From Burkholderiales bacterium (GTDB lineage Bacteria; Pseudomonadota; Gammaproteobacteria; Burkholderiales; Burkholderiaceae_C), in assembly GCA_028868855.1 (NCBI GenBank), contig JAGWTR010000011.1, forward strand, positions 1 through 64,000: a DNA stretch of 64,000 nucleotides. Reading direction: 5' to 3'. Shown piece by piece: positions 54,473 to 61,971 of the stretch (position 1 is the stretch's first letter; the number at the start of each line of letters is the position of its first letter). The notes under the pieces were generated by a model. That model had not been told where the DNA came from and ran no database searches. It saw only the letters and a list, made by a program, of their open reading frames with translations. The position numbers were made by a program, and so were the translations under genes.

Positions 54473-54967
54473 TCAGATCTTGCCGATCGCATTGAGTTGG
54501 CTTTGGATTGACAGCGAGCCAAGGCTCTGGTCGGGCAGCGACAGCATCAGCTCGATGCGCCGCTTCAAGACATGGGCAACATCCATGAAGGCGGCACGCT
54601 GCTTGTCTTCGGAACCCTCGACAGCAGCGGGATCAGCAACACCCCAGTGGGCCGTCATGGGCTGACCTGGCCAAACTGGGCAGACCTCACCAGCCGCGTT
54701 GTCACAGACGGTGAACACGAAGTCCAGCAAAGGTGCGCCTGGTGCGGCAAATTCATCCCAGCTTTTGCTGCGGTAGCCCTCGGTGGGCAAATTCCAGTGC
54801 TGCAGGGTTTGGATGGCCAGCGGATGAACGGTGCCCTTGGGGTGACTTCCTGCTGAATAGGCGTGGAATCTGCCGCGCCCAAGCTCGTTGAGCAGGCCCT
54901 CAGCCAGGATGGATCGGGCGGAATTTCCAGTGCACACGAAGAGCACGTTGTACTGCTTGTCGCTCAT
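54473..54967 (-). CDS. arsC: arsenate reductase ArsC, low-molecular-weight phosphatase type (first copy)
   Basis: A 164-residue paralogue. MSDKQYNVLFVCTGNSARSI contains the P-loop with the catalytic Cys (CTGNSARS). FVFTVCDNAAGEVCPVWPG gives the other conserved Cys residues (VCDNAA, VCPVW). It lies 9 bases after arsI and 34 bases before the second arsC start. Two different copies may use different partner thiol systems or simply raise dosage; the sequence does not tell which. Confidence 0.92.
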   Translation of the reverse strand: MSDKQYNVLFVCTGNSARSILAEGLLNELGRGRFHAYSAGSHPKGTVHPLAIQTLQHWNLPTEGYRSKSWDEFAAPGAPLLDFVFTVCDNAAGEVCPVWPGQPMTAHWGVADPAAVEGSEDKQRAAFMDVAHVLKRRIELMLSLPDQSLGSLSIQSQLNAIGKI

Positions 54968-54976
54968 CTTGACCTC

Positions 54977-55477
54977 TTAGCAACAGGATGAAGTTGACTT
55001 GACCGGGATGCCGATCGGCTTGCCACGACCAGCTGGCGGGCAACAGCCCGTGGGCGCAGATGCGTGGTCGTTGGATTGCGCTGGCGTCGTTGCGCCAGGC
55101 TCTTCCCGGTACACGGGAATGTTGCTCAGTGTGTGGAAATGCTCCCAGGCCACGCCCTGCGGGTCGGTGATCCAGTGCTTTTCGCTGCGCGCGTAGCAGC
55201 ACGTCGATTCGCCCGTATCAACCAGCGTCAGTTCAGCGCTGTGGGCTCGATCCTTGAGAAGTGCCAGCTCCTCGGCCGTGTCGGTTTGGATGCCAAGGTG
55301 GTCAACGCCAATCTGGCCGCCTCGCGCCGAGATCGCGAAGTTCACCGGAGGGTCGTCCAGCATCCACTTCGCATAGTCCGACTCCGTTCGAGCAGGCTCG
55401 ACACCGAACATCTTCGAATAAAACCCGATGCTTTGATCAAGATCGCTCACATGAACGTGGACGTGAAATCTCTTCAT
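54977..55477 (-). CDS. arsI: ArsI/CadI-type VOC-family dioxygenase (probable C-As lyase)
   Basis: A 166-residue glyoxalase-fold protein. ATG 55477 follows AAAAGGAGCCCCCC. Vicinal cysteines C93-C94 lie in GESTCCYARSEKHW, the organoarsenical-binding pair described for ArsI. H60 (GVDHLGIQ) and E112 (WEHFHT), with a His near residue 6-8, are candidate iron ligands. ArsI breaks the C-As bond of trivalent aromatic and methyl arsenicals. A 45-residue C-terminal extension ends in Cys-Cys. CadI, a cadmium-induced relative, remains an alternative label. Confidence 0.85.
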   Translation of the reverse strand: MKRFHVHVHVSDLDQSIGFYSKMFGVEPARTESDYAKWMLDDPPVNFAISARGGQIGVDHLGIQTDTAEELALLKDRAHSAELTLVDTGESTCCYARSEKHWITDPQGVAWEHFHTLSNIPVYREEPGATTPAQSNDHASAPTGCCPPAGRGKPIGIPVKSTSSCC

Positions 55478-55490
55478 GGGGGGCTCCTTT

Positions 55491-55811
55491 TCAGCAGCAT
55501 ATAGAGTCGGTTGCTTGCGTGCAGGGTTCACCTTGGCAGCAGTTCTCTGTCAGGTACGCCAGCAGACTGTCCATGCGGTCGAACGCAGCGCGGTAGATGA
55601 GGTTTCGGCCATCGCGCTCCTGGGTCACCAAAGCCGCATTCAGCAGCTCTTTGAGGTGGAAGGACAGCGATGTGCTGAGCACGTCCAGGGCCTCACTCAA
55701 CGCCGAAGGGGTCATCCCTGCAGGGCCCGCCACGACGAGTGAGCGAAACACCCTCAACCTGACAGGTTGGGCGAGGGCCGCCAAGGACTTCACAATATCT
55801 TGTTCTTCCAT
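55491..55811 (-). CDS. arsR: ArsR-family metalloregulator
   Basis: A 106-residue winged-helix repressor with ATG 55811. The DNA-binding helix region is ALSEALDVLSTSLSFHLKEL. The C-terminal NCCQGEPC places Cys at 91, 92 and 97. This is the As(III)-binding type seen in some ArsR proteins where Cys near the C-terminus, not in the recognition helix, sense arsenite. Two more Cys end the chain (C105-C106). It is first in the ars operon and its promoter region holds a candidate operator. Confidence 0.93.
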   Translation of the reverse strand: MEEQDIVKSLAALAQPVRLRVFRSLVVAGPAGMTPSALSEALDVLSTSLSFHLKELLNAALVTQERDGRNLIYRAAFDRMDSLLAYLTENCCQGEPCTQATDSICC

Positions 55812-55813
55812 GA

Positions 55814-55846
55814 TTCTATTATTGTTGAAATATAAGATGTTTGCAA
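55814..55846 (-). promoter_or_regulatory. ars operon promoter with overlapping candidate ArsR operator
   Basis: On the minus strand TTGCAA (55841-55846) and AATAAT (55818-55823) are 17 bases apart. An imperfect inverted repeat TTCTA-N6-TTGAA (55814-55829) covers the -10 element, a reasonable repressor site. The -10 lies only 6 bases upstream of the arsR ATG, so the transcript would start at or near the ATG. Confidence 0.4.
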
Positions 55847-56109
55847 GCAATCACTCGAAAAATCCAACATGATCCTGCTCGCTTACGGCCTGGCTCTTTG
55901 CCGCTCCAGAACCAGACCTTCGTGGGGCGCGGCGTCATGCCCATTCCCAGGCATCTGCGCGACCAAGGCTTGCTGGACATCAAAAGCGAGGCGGAGAAAT
56001 ACGTGCTGCTATGCGCGCTCAATCTCGTAGAATGCATCGCCAGCTCGAAGCCCAAAACACGGCGGTAACCCGTCTCGTCTGACAAGGACGTTGCCGAGTT
56101 ACCGCTTAC

Positions 56110-56262
56110 ATCGTGACGGGCATTGTCTTCAGTGCGGACGTAGATGCTGGTGGTGCTAATGCTCGCGTGCCCGAAGTTGTCGCGCACCGTTTTGACGTCC
56201 AACCCCGCATCGGTCATGTAGGTTCCAGCGGTGTGCCTCAGCCAATGGGTAGCTCCGCAGCT
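56110..56262 (-). pseudogene. C-terminal fragment of a tyrosine recombinase (integrase)
   Basis: The minus strand encodes GATHWLRHTAGTYMTDAGLD then VKTVRDNFGHASISTTSIYV. These are the HxLRHT and GH motifs and the catalytic Tyr region of phage-type integrases. A stop lies about 7 codons upstream of the fragment and the catalytic domain start and N-terminus are missing, so it is inactive. It lies just upstream of the ars promoter and is probably a relic of the element that brought the operon. Confidence 0.7.
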
Positions 56263-56273
56263 ATCAACAGATC

Positions 56274-56512
56274 ATGCGCCGAGTTCTAGTCCTGATCATG
56301 ATCATCCTGCTCCACTTGAGGGGATGGGCAGGCGAGCTGATGGCATCGAAATGACGCTCAGGGGCTCGGCTTCAACAGCGGCGAATGCCATGCCGTCTGG
56401 ATGCCCGATGCATGCTGAGGCGGTTCAAGGCCACTCAGAACAAGATGCCCACAGCGATCCCACACACGGCAACATGAAGAACTGTGGACTGTTTATTCTT
56501 GTGGCGAATTAA
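56274..56512 (+). pseudogene. frameshifted small exported or membrane protein remnant (DUF2946-like)
   Basis: ATG 56274 opens MRRVLVLIMIILLHLRGWAG then ELMASK and a stop. One base earlier in frame the reading continues as MTLRGSASTAANAMPSGCPM, then HAEAVQGHSEQDAHS, GNMKNC and a stop at 56512. The N-terminal hydrophobic segment followed by a Met/Cys/His-rich tail resembles small DUF2946-like proteins found near metal resistance genes. The single frameshift near 56352 and a shortened C-terminus indicate decay. Family assignment is by pattern only. Confidence 0.5.
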
Positions 56513-56575
56513 GGATTCGTAAAAATACTAATTCCTCAATTCAATATGGATTGAATGCTGCCGCGATTTTATAAA

Positions 56576-57820
56576 TTATTGAGATGACTTCGCGTGGCAG
56601 GACGCTATGACATTGAGTTGGGGGCTAATGCGGTTTCGGCCGGCAGCTTTGGCTTTATATAATTCTTTGTCAGCCTGTTCCTGAAGTCGGTCCAAATACG
56701 TTTCAGGAAGACTCTCTACACTGGCGCAAGCGACTCCGACACTCACAGTAATAATTTTCGCGCATTGGGATCCAGCATGAGGAATGGACAGAGCCTGTAT
56801 CGCTGCACGTATATTTTCTGCAATAATCTGAGACTGGTGCAAACTGAGTTCAGGAAGCATGATCAAAAATTCCTCGCCCCCCCAACGAACTACCAGCCCA
56901 GTGTCTGAGTTGATCACTTTTTCCAGAGTGGTGGCAACTTTGCGTAGACATGTATCCCCGGCTGGATGCCCATAATGGTCGTTATAGGCCTTGAAATGAT
57001 CAACGTCTATCAGGATTGCTGACATGGACGCATTGGCTTTTGTTGAATGTTGATTTAAGTATTCCAAAGCATGACGCCGATTGGCACAACCAGTGAGTGC
57101 ATCGCACCTGGATAATGCGTCCAATTCCTTGTTGCTCTGATCCAGCGCGTCTATCAGCTTCTTCTCAGACTCATTCATCAAAAATCGCTTGCGCTCGCCA
57201 TATTCAATTTCATAGTTGGAGACCAGCGAGAAAAAGGCCGTAGCAAGATTTAGTTGCAAGATTGGCAGCACTGCGGCCTGTGGCGAGTTTGTGCCTGAAG
57301 CAAGCAAAATACAATGAATCAATAGGACTGCTGCTGACCATACAAGCGCCGATCTGAAGCGGAGCTTTTGCACCACATTTCCATACACCAGCATGGGGGC
57401 AAAGCCTGCATGCGCCAGCGTGTGAAGGGGGCTGTCGCTTAGGCTAATGATAAAAGCAAGGCCAACAACGGCTAGCAGGCCAGAGCCGATAATCAGTCCT
57501 TCAGCTTTCCAAAGAGGCTGATTTACAAACCATGTCCTTTTGCGATATAACAGGCAAAATATTCCAAATTCTATCGGCGATATTATTGCCAGCCGAATGA
57601 TCAATCCAGGAAAACGCATGTCCGGCAGAATGAACCAGTCCGACACGGCGAATATATTATAAATGATCAGCGCGACAAAGGCGCTGATAATGAAGTGGCG
57701 GATGCGTTCTGCCCTAATAGACTTGGCAAACCGTACTTCCAAGTTAATTGGAAAACGCAAGTTTTTCAGAGACCTTTCTGCATCTTTTGAATCCGAGGAC
57801 AAAGATCCTTCATGTGTCAC
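56576..57820 (-). CDS. membrane diguanylate cyclase (GGDEF)
   Basis: A 414-residue protein. Residues about 45-195 hold five or six hydrophobic helices with no recognised sensor domain (similar to MASE-type membrane regions, not proven). Residues about 240-400 are a GGDEF domain: RCDALTGCANRRHALEYLNQ, ILIDVDHFKAYNDHYGHPAG and RWGGEEFLIML with the GGEEF active loop. It would make cyclic di-GMP from two GTP. The start overlaps the stop of the preceding cyclase by 11 bases. The gene is noticeably A/T-rich compared with the core genes. Confidence 0.9.
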   Translation of the reverse strand: MTHEGSLSSDSKDAERSLKNLRFPINLEVRFAKSIRAERIRHFIISAFVALIIYNIFAVSDWFILPDMRFPGLIIRLAIISPIEFGIFCLLYRKRTWFVNQPLWKAEGLIIGSGLLAVVGLAFIISLSDSPLHTLAHAGFAPMLVYGNVVQKLRFRSALVWSAAVLLIHCILLASGTNSPQAAVLPILQLNLATAFFSLVSNYEIEYGERKRFLMNESEKKLIDALDQSNKELDALSRCDALTGCANRRHALEYLNQHSTKANASMSAILIDVDHFKAYNDHYGHPAGDTCLRKVATTLEKVINSDTGLVVRWGGEEFLIMLPELSLHQSQIIAENIRAAIQALSIPHAGSQCAKIITVSVGVACASVESLPETYLDRLQEQADKELYKAKAAGRNRISPQLNVIASCHAKSSQ

Positions 57821-59126
57821 TGGGCATGCTCCCGTTGCACATGCGATTGCGCCCTAAGGATTTGGCTCGATATAAAGCTTGGTCAGCTTCGCTGATGAGT
57901 TTCATCATGGAATCTTGATCGACTGGGGTACCTGTGGCCAGGCCCATACTGATCGAAACAAAGTTGACTGCATCAGGTCTGAAAGCGTGAGGCATGGACA
58001 GTGCCTTCAAAGCGTTATGGATGCGCTCGCTTACCTCGATCCCGTAATGGTTGGTAGCATTGCTTAGAACCACGGCGAACTCTTCGCCTCCGACTCGCGC
58101 TACTAGGTCCTTAGGTTGGCGAACGCTTTGGAAAAGGGCCTGCGCGAGGGCTTGCAAGCAGCGGTCTCCTGCCGGGTGACCGTAGTTATCGTTGTATGGC
58201 TTAAAGAAGTCCACATCAAGCAAGATTACGCTGATCTCATCTGGGAGCAACTGTGGCCGCTCGCTTTGCGAGTGCACGATCTTGGCCAGAGAGTCGTCGA
58301 AATGTCGGCGATTGGGTATTCCCGTCAAGGGGTCAAGGTGAGCTTGGCGGCTAAGTCGATCATTCACCATGCCAAGCTTTGTTCGAAGCAAATTTTGATT
58401 GAGTCGCTGCAAATAAGCAGCGCGCTCGGACCTTTCTAAGGTGTAGTTGCCATATAGGCTAAAGACCATGGAGGAAACTAGCAGGACGAGAATTGGGATG
58501 GCAAGTACACCACCGTGGTCTGGCATTACAAATGTCGCAAAGCAGAAGCCTGCCATCACCATGATGGAATGGGCAAGCGCAGGAAGAAAGCCTGGCCGAA
58601 GAATGGAGTCCCAGCACACGACCGTAAGGGCTAGGGTGGCCAGGTAAGAGAATGCAAGGGGTGAGATGCTTGGGGCGATGACCAGCAGATTGAACAACGC
58701 CGTCAGTGCGCCTGATCCAGTCAAGAGCCAATCGCGCAATGACGTCGCAGACAGTCGAACAAAAAGGTGCATGGTCAGCAGGAAAAGCGGGATGAACGCC
58801 AACGTCCTGATAACCAACGCAGTTTGAAACCGATCTGGGACCATAAACCAGTCCGCATTTAGCATTCCCACGAAAGTCAGCATCACTACCGGGCTGCGCC
58901 GAATTAGAAGCTTGGAGCGTTCAGAAGCTGTGTCGGCAAGGAATTGCCGCTCTAGTTGCGATGGAAATTGAAGGAAATAGCTGAGGTCAGCGATCCCTGC
59001 GGTAGCCACATTGGCAGTGGCTCGAAAAGACTTTGTATGTGCATTCGTTTGCCGACGGTCTTCATGAACGGGAGAGCCTAGATCCCCACATTCATCCGCT
59101 TCTGAAAGACCTGAGTGCACCATCAT
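57810..59126 (-). CDS. membrane diguanylate cyclase (GGDEF)
   Basis: A 438-residue protein with about six hydrophobic helices at residues about 75-235 and a GGDEF domain at about 265-430 (AHLDPLTGIPNRRHFDDSLA, LLDVDFFKPYNDNYGHPAG, RVGGEEFAVVL). The membrane layout is like its overlapping neighbour, so the two look like a tandem duplication. Both have the GGEEF active loop, so both may be active. It begins with a 45-residue hydrophilic N-terminus with no recognised domain. Signal type unknown. Confidence 0.9.
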   Translation of the reverse strand: MMVHSGLSEADECGDLGSPVHEDRRQTNAHTKSFRATANVATAGIADLSYFLQFPSQLERQFLADTASERSKLLIRRSPVVMLTFVGMLNADWFMVPDRFQTALVIRTLAFIPLFLLTMHLFVRLSATSLRDWLLTGSGALTALFNLLVIAPSISPLAFSYLATLALTVVCWDSILRPGFLPALAHSIMVMAGFCFATFVMPDHGGVLAIPILVLLVSSMVFSLYGNYTLERSERAAYLQRLNQNLLRTKLGMVNDRLSRQAHLDPLTGIPNRRHFDDSLAKIVHSQSERPQLLPDEISVILLDVDFFKPYNDNYGHPAGDRCLQALAQALFQSVRQPKDLVARVGGEEFAVVLSNATNHYGIEVSERIHNALKALSMPHAFRPDAVNFVSISMGLATGTPVDQDSMMKLISEADQALYRAKSLGRNRMCNGSMPSDT

Positions 59127-59331
59127 TCCGATTTAACAAGACGTTTCCAAAGCGGCAACATGCCAACTCTATTTTGGATGTAACGAGATGCAAGTGGGGT
59201 TCACCTAGGTCAATCAGCAAGGTGCGAGCAATGCGTCACGGTGTTGTCCTGCTTGCAAGCGCAATTGGAAAAAAACAGCATTTTGATAGAAGGTGCAGAG
59301 AGCGTCTCTTGGCATCGTGGTCGAGTTGTTG

Positions 59332-60690
59332 CTAGTGCCGATCGACATCCATGAACTTTTGATTGGCAGCCTCCAGCGCTTTAGTGCGTCGTTTTACAAG
59401 GCCCTCCAACTCCAAATTCAAGGCAGCCTGTGCAGCCAAAGCCTCGCGCTCAGCCCGCAACTTTCCATCTTTAAGTTGGTTCATTTGATCGGCCAGCGCA
59501 AACGCAAGAAGCAAGATTTGTGCACCTGAACCAAACAACAAACCATTTTCACTGATCGCATTTGAGGGCACGATGCCTAATAACAGAGAGTAGTAAAGCA
59601 ATACGCCCAGCGACAAAGCGGAAAATGACAGCATTTGATATTTGGCGGGCCTTGACCCACGTTTCAACATCAAGAAATTAACCAGGTGGGTGGAGAGCAT
59701 CAGAAAGATGCCAGCTGGGATGTTCAACTCGAATGCCAACGCATATTTGTCAAAAAGGGCGGGAATCATGCTCAGTGCATTGAGCACAATCGCGGCCATC
59801 ATCAGCCTAGTCATCCAACTTGGTAGGAGATGTTCCGTATTGTGGTGCGCCATCATGAACAGTGCAAAAAAACAGTACGAACCACTCGCTGAAATGGCAA
59901 GAATTTGATTGTTGAAATTAGGAGAATCAGGCCAAAAGTATTGAAATGAATACCCTTTAAAAGTCAGACTCCACAACAAAAATACACTGACATAAAGGAC
60001 ATACAGACCGAAGTTCAGTTGGCGAGTCGAGAGGAATAGGAACAAGTGGTAAAGCAGGCCCGTGAGCAGTGCACCGTAATACAAGCCATACAGTAAGTTT
60101 TCAAGCTGCATACTGGCCGTGTATGTATTGACAGCCCAAAGCATGGGTGCCACGATTTCGTGCAGGCCATCATGTGTATCCATTTTGAAATACACATCAA
60201 CTTGTTCTTCTGGTTCGAAATGCAGCGGCAAACTGGGCACCCTTGTCGCAACAGGCCTAGACTCAAAATTACGCCTGTCACCCGTGGAGAGAATTTCAAC
60301 GCGCGCGCTCTTGGCACGAACCACATACACATCAATCTGGTCCTGCAAGGCCGAACCAACTTCCAAAACACGTGATGCCTTATGGGATTGCGCGTTGTGC
60401 AGGCGAACGCGGATCCACCAAGAAGATTGACTGAATGCAAAGTTCAAGGCATCTGCATGGAAATTGTTCCAACGCTGATCGTCTTGGACTTCTGCCAATG
60501 TTCGGCTACCAGTGGCGTCTTCCAAAATTTGAGCGTTTTGGGCCAGTTTGACTTTCAGATCGATATCTTGGAAGTCCACCTGTAAGGGATTGGCCTTGAC
60601 TTCGGCGACCGCCAACCAACCGCAGCAAGCAAGCAGTACAGTCAGCACGATTCGTTGCCAGGAAGCTGCCGGCAGCACAAAAGACCGCAT
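59332..60690 (-). CDS. 7TMR-DISM receptor lacking an output domain
   Basis: A 452-residue protein. A signal peptide (residues 1-29) is followed by a periplasmic DISMED2-like beta domain (about 30-170) and seven transmembrane helices (about 180-395). A coiled coil follows (DQMNQLKDGKLRAEREAL) and then LEGLVKRRTKALEAANQKF, after which the protein ends MDVDRH. In the related protein at 63287-64000 the same segment continues straight into a GGDEF domain. Here no GGDEF sequence was seen in any frame of the following 200 bases. GTG 60693 is an alternative start. It starts 8 bases after the AraC gene stop. Confidence 0.85.
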   Translation of the reverse strand: MRSFVLPAASWQRIVLTVLLACCGWLAVAEVKANPLQVDFQDIDLKVKLAQNAQILEDATGSRTLAEVQDDQRWNNFHADALNFAFSQSSWWIRVRLHNAQSHKASRVLEVGSALQDQIDVYVVRAKSARVEILSTGDRRNFESRPVATRVPSLPLHFEPEEQVDVYFKMDTHDGLHEIVAPMLWAVNTYTASMQLENLLYGLYYGALLTGLLYHLFLFLSTRQLNFGLYVLYVSVFLLWSLTFKGYSFQYFWPDSPNFNNQILAISASGSYCFFALFMMAHHNTEHLLPSWMTRLMMAAIVLNALSMIPALFDKYALAFELNIPAGIFLMLSTHLVNFLMLKRGSRPAKYQMLSFSALSLGVLLYYSLLLGIVPSNAISENGLLFGSGAQILLLAFALADQMNQLKDGKLRAEREALAAQAALNLELEGLVKRRTKALEAANQKFMDVDRH

Positions 60691-60698
60691 CACGAACT

Positions 60699-61730
60699 TT
60701 ATCGAATCCGCCTGAATTCACCTGGTGGTTGACCAGTCCATCGTTTGAAAGCGTGATGGAAGCTAGTTTGATTAGCAAATCCTAGCATCAGCGCGATTTG
60801 AAACAGCGATAGCCGAGAGTCATTCAAGTATTTCAATGCCAAGTTTTTTCGAACACGATCCACAACATCACGGAAAGTCAAGCCCACGGTCTCAAGCCGA
60901 CTCTGCAAAGTGCGAGGAGCCATGTCCAGTGCATCGGCGAGGGCAACCAGTGAGACTTCCTTTTCGCCCATCTGTAAAGCAAGTAGATTTTCTAGTCTCG
61001 CCAGGAAGCTCCCCGAGCTCATCGCATGCTGGTCAACTTGTTGCTCGGCCTGCTGATGCAAGATCCGGTTGAGGCTGGGTTCTTGCTGGACAACAGGCAA
61101 ATTGAGATAGCTCAGCGGGCCCATCAGCGCATTGTTCGATTGGTTGAATCTAGTCTTGCCGCCAAACACCCGGGCAAATTGTTCCTCCCGGCCTGGAGAT
61201 GAGAAAACAAAATTGACGTCGAATACAAGGTTCGGCTTGCCCGTCAACAGGCGAGCTTGCCATGCCCACGCACCCGTGGTCAGCAAGGTAATGCGAGGAT
61301 CAGTCAACGGCGTCACTTGATGAATGCTGAGAGTGAACTGATCGCCATGAAGCGCGCCTTGAACTGATTCAAGATCATTCAAGAGATGGTGGTATCGACA
61401 CGATACCTTGCCCACTTCCTGCAATGTACTGCTGGTCATGGTCATGAAGCCAACCAATCCGATGTTCCAGGGCTTCAGGTGCTCTGACATCGTGAGGGCC
61501 AGGCAAGGATCGGCCAACAACGACTCGGCAGTAGCCATCAAGGCGTGCCAGTCACTAACTGGGAAACGAGAGCTCGACGGTGTCTCACGAATTTCAGACA
61601 ACTGCTTCGACGTGCAGATCTTCTCTGCTGCATGACCGCAGTGTTCCACGTACTCCAAGAGTGCGCGTACGTACCCAATGCTGACGGTGTAGCCGTCGTA
61701 GTCATTGGGAAGTTGGGGCTTGATGAGCAT
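60699..61730 (-). CDS. AraC-family transcriptional regulator
   Basis: A 343-residue regulator. The N-terminal part (residues about 20-220) is an arabinose-binding-like domain of the OruR/ArgR type (for example LKPWNIGLVGFMTMTSSTLQ). The C-terminal 100 residues hold two helix-turn-helix units: SLVALADALDMAPRTLQSRL and LSLFQIALMLGFANQTSFHHAF, ending KRWTGQPPGEFR. It is divergent from the lipase-like gene across 241 bases and upstream of the 7TMR-DISM gene, so either could be its target. No operator repeat was found with confidence. Confidence 0.9.
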   Translation of the reverse strand: MLIKPQLPNDYDGYTVSIGYVRALLEYVEHCGHAAEKICTSKQLSEIRETPSSSRFPVSDWHALMATAESLLADPCLALTMSEHLKPWNIGLVGFMTMTSSTLQEVGKVSCRYHHLLNDLESVQGALHGDQFTLSIHQVTPLTDPRITLLTTGAWAWQARLLTGKPNLVFDVNFVFSSPGREEQFARVFGGKTRFNQSNNALMGPLSYLNLPVVQQEPSLNRILHQQAEQQVDQHAMSSGSFLARLENLLALQMGEKEVSLVALADALDMAPRTLQSRLETVGLTFRDVVDRVRKNLALKYLNDSRLSLFQIALMLGFANQTSFHHAFKRWTGQPPGEFRRIR

Positions 61731-61971
61731 GGATCCATCTTATCCGGGCGACATATCCACGGGAATTAGGCGCTTCCCGAGATGAACTAGGGATTGCTCG
61801 CGATATCAGCACTCATCTAAGTGATCGCGTTAACCCTGAATTTCGCGCGTGAGAGCAATGGGGCTGCACGTCGCGACACAACCGCGTAGAGCTCGCCAAG
61901 AACAATTCCATTCACGGCTTCTCGCCACTTGGGCGCCCCGCTGAATCATTTTAACAATCATAGGATTTGAC

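Noticed and set aside
55841..56068. A 75-codon plus-strand frame (NQTFVGRGVMPIPRHLRDQG and following) in the island gap
   Set aside because: It lies next to the integrase remnant and could be part of a lost mobile-element protein, but it was not recognised and the opposite strand is also open, so no gene is called.
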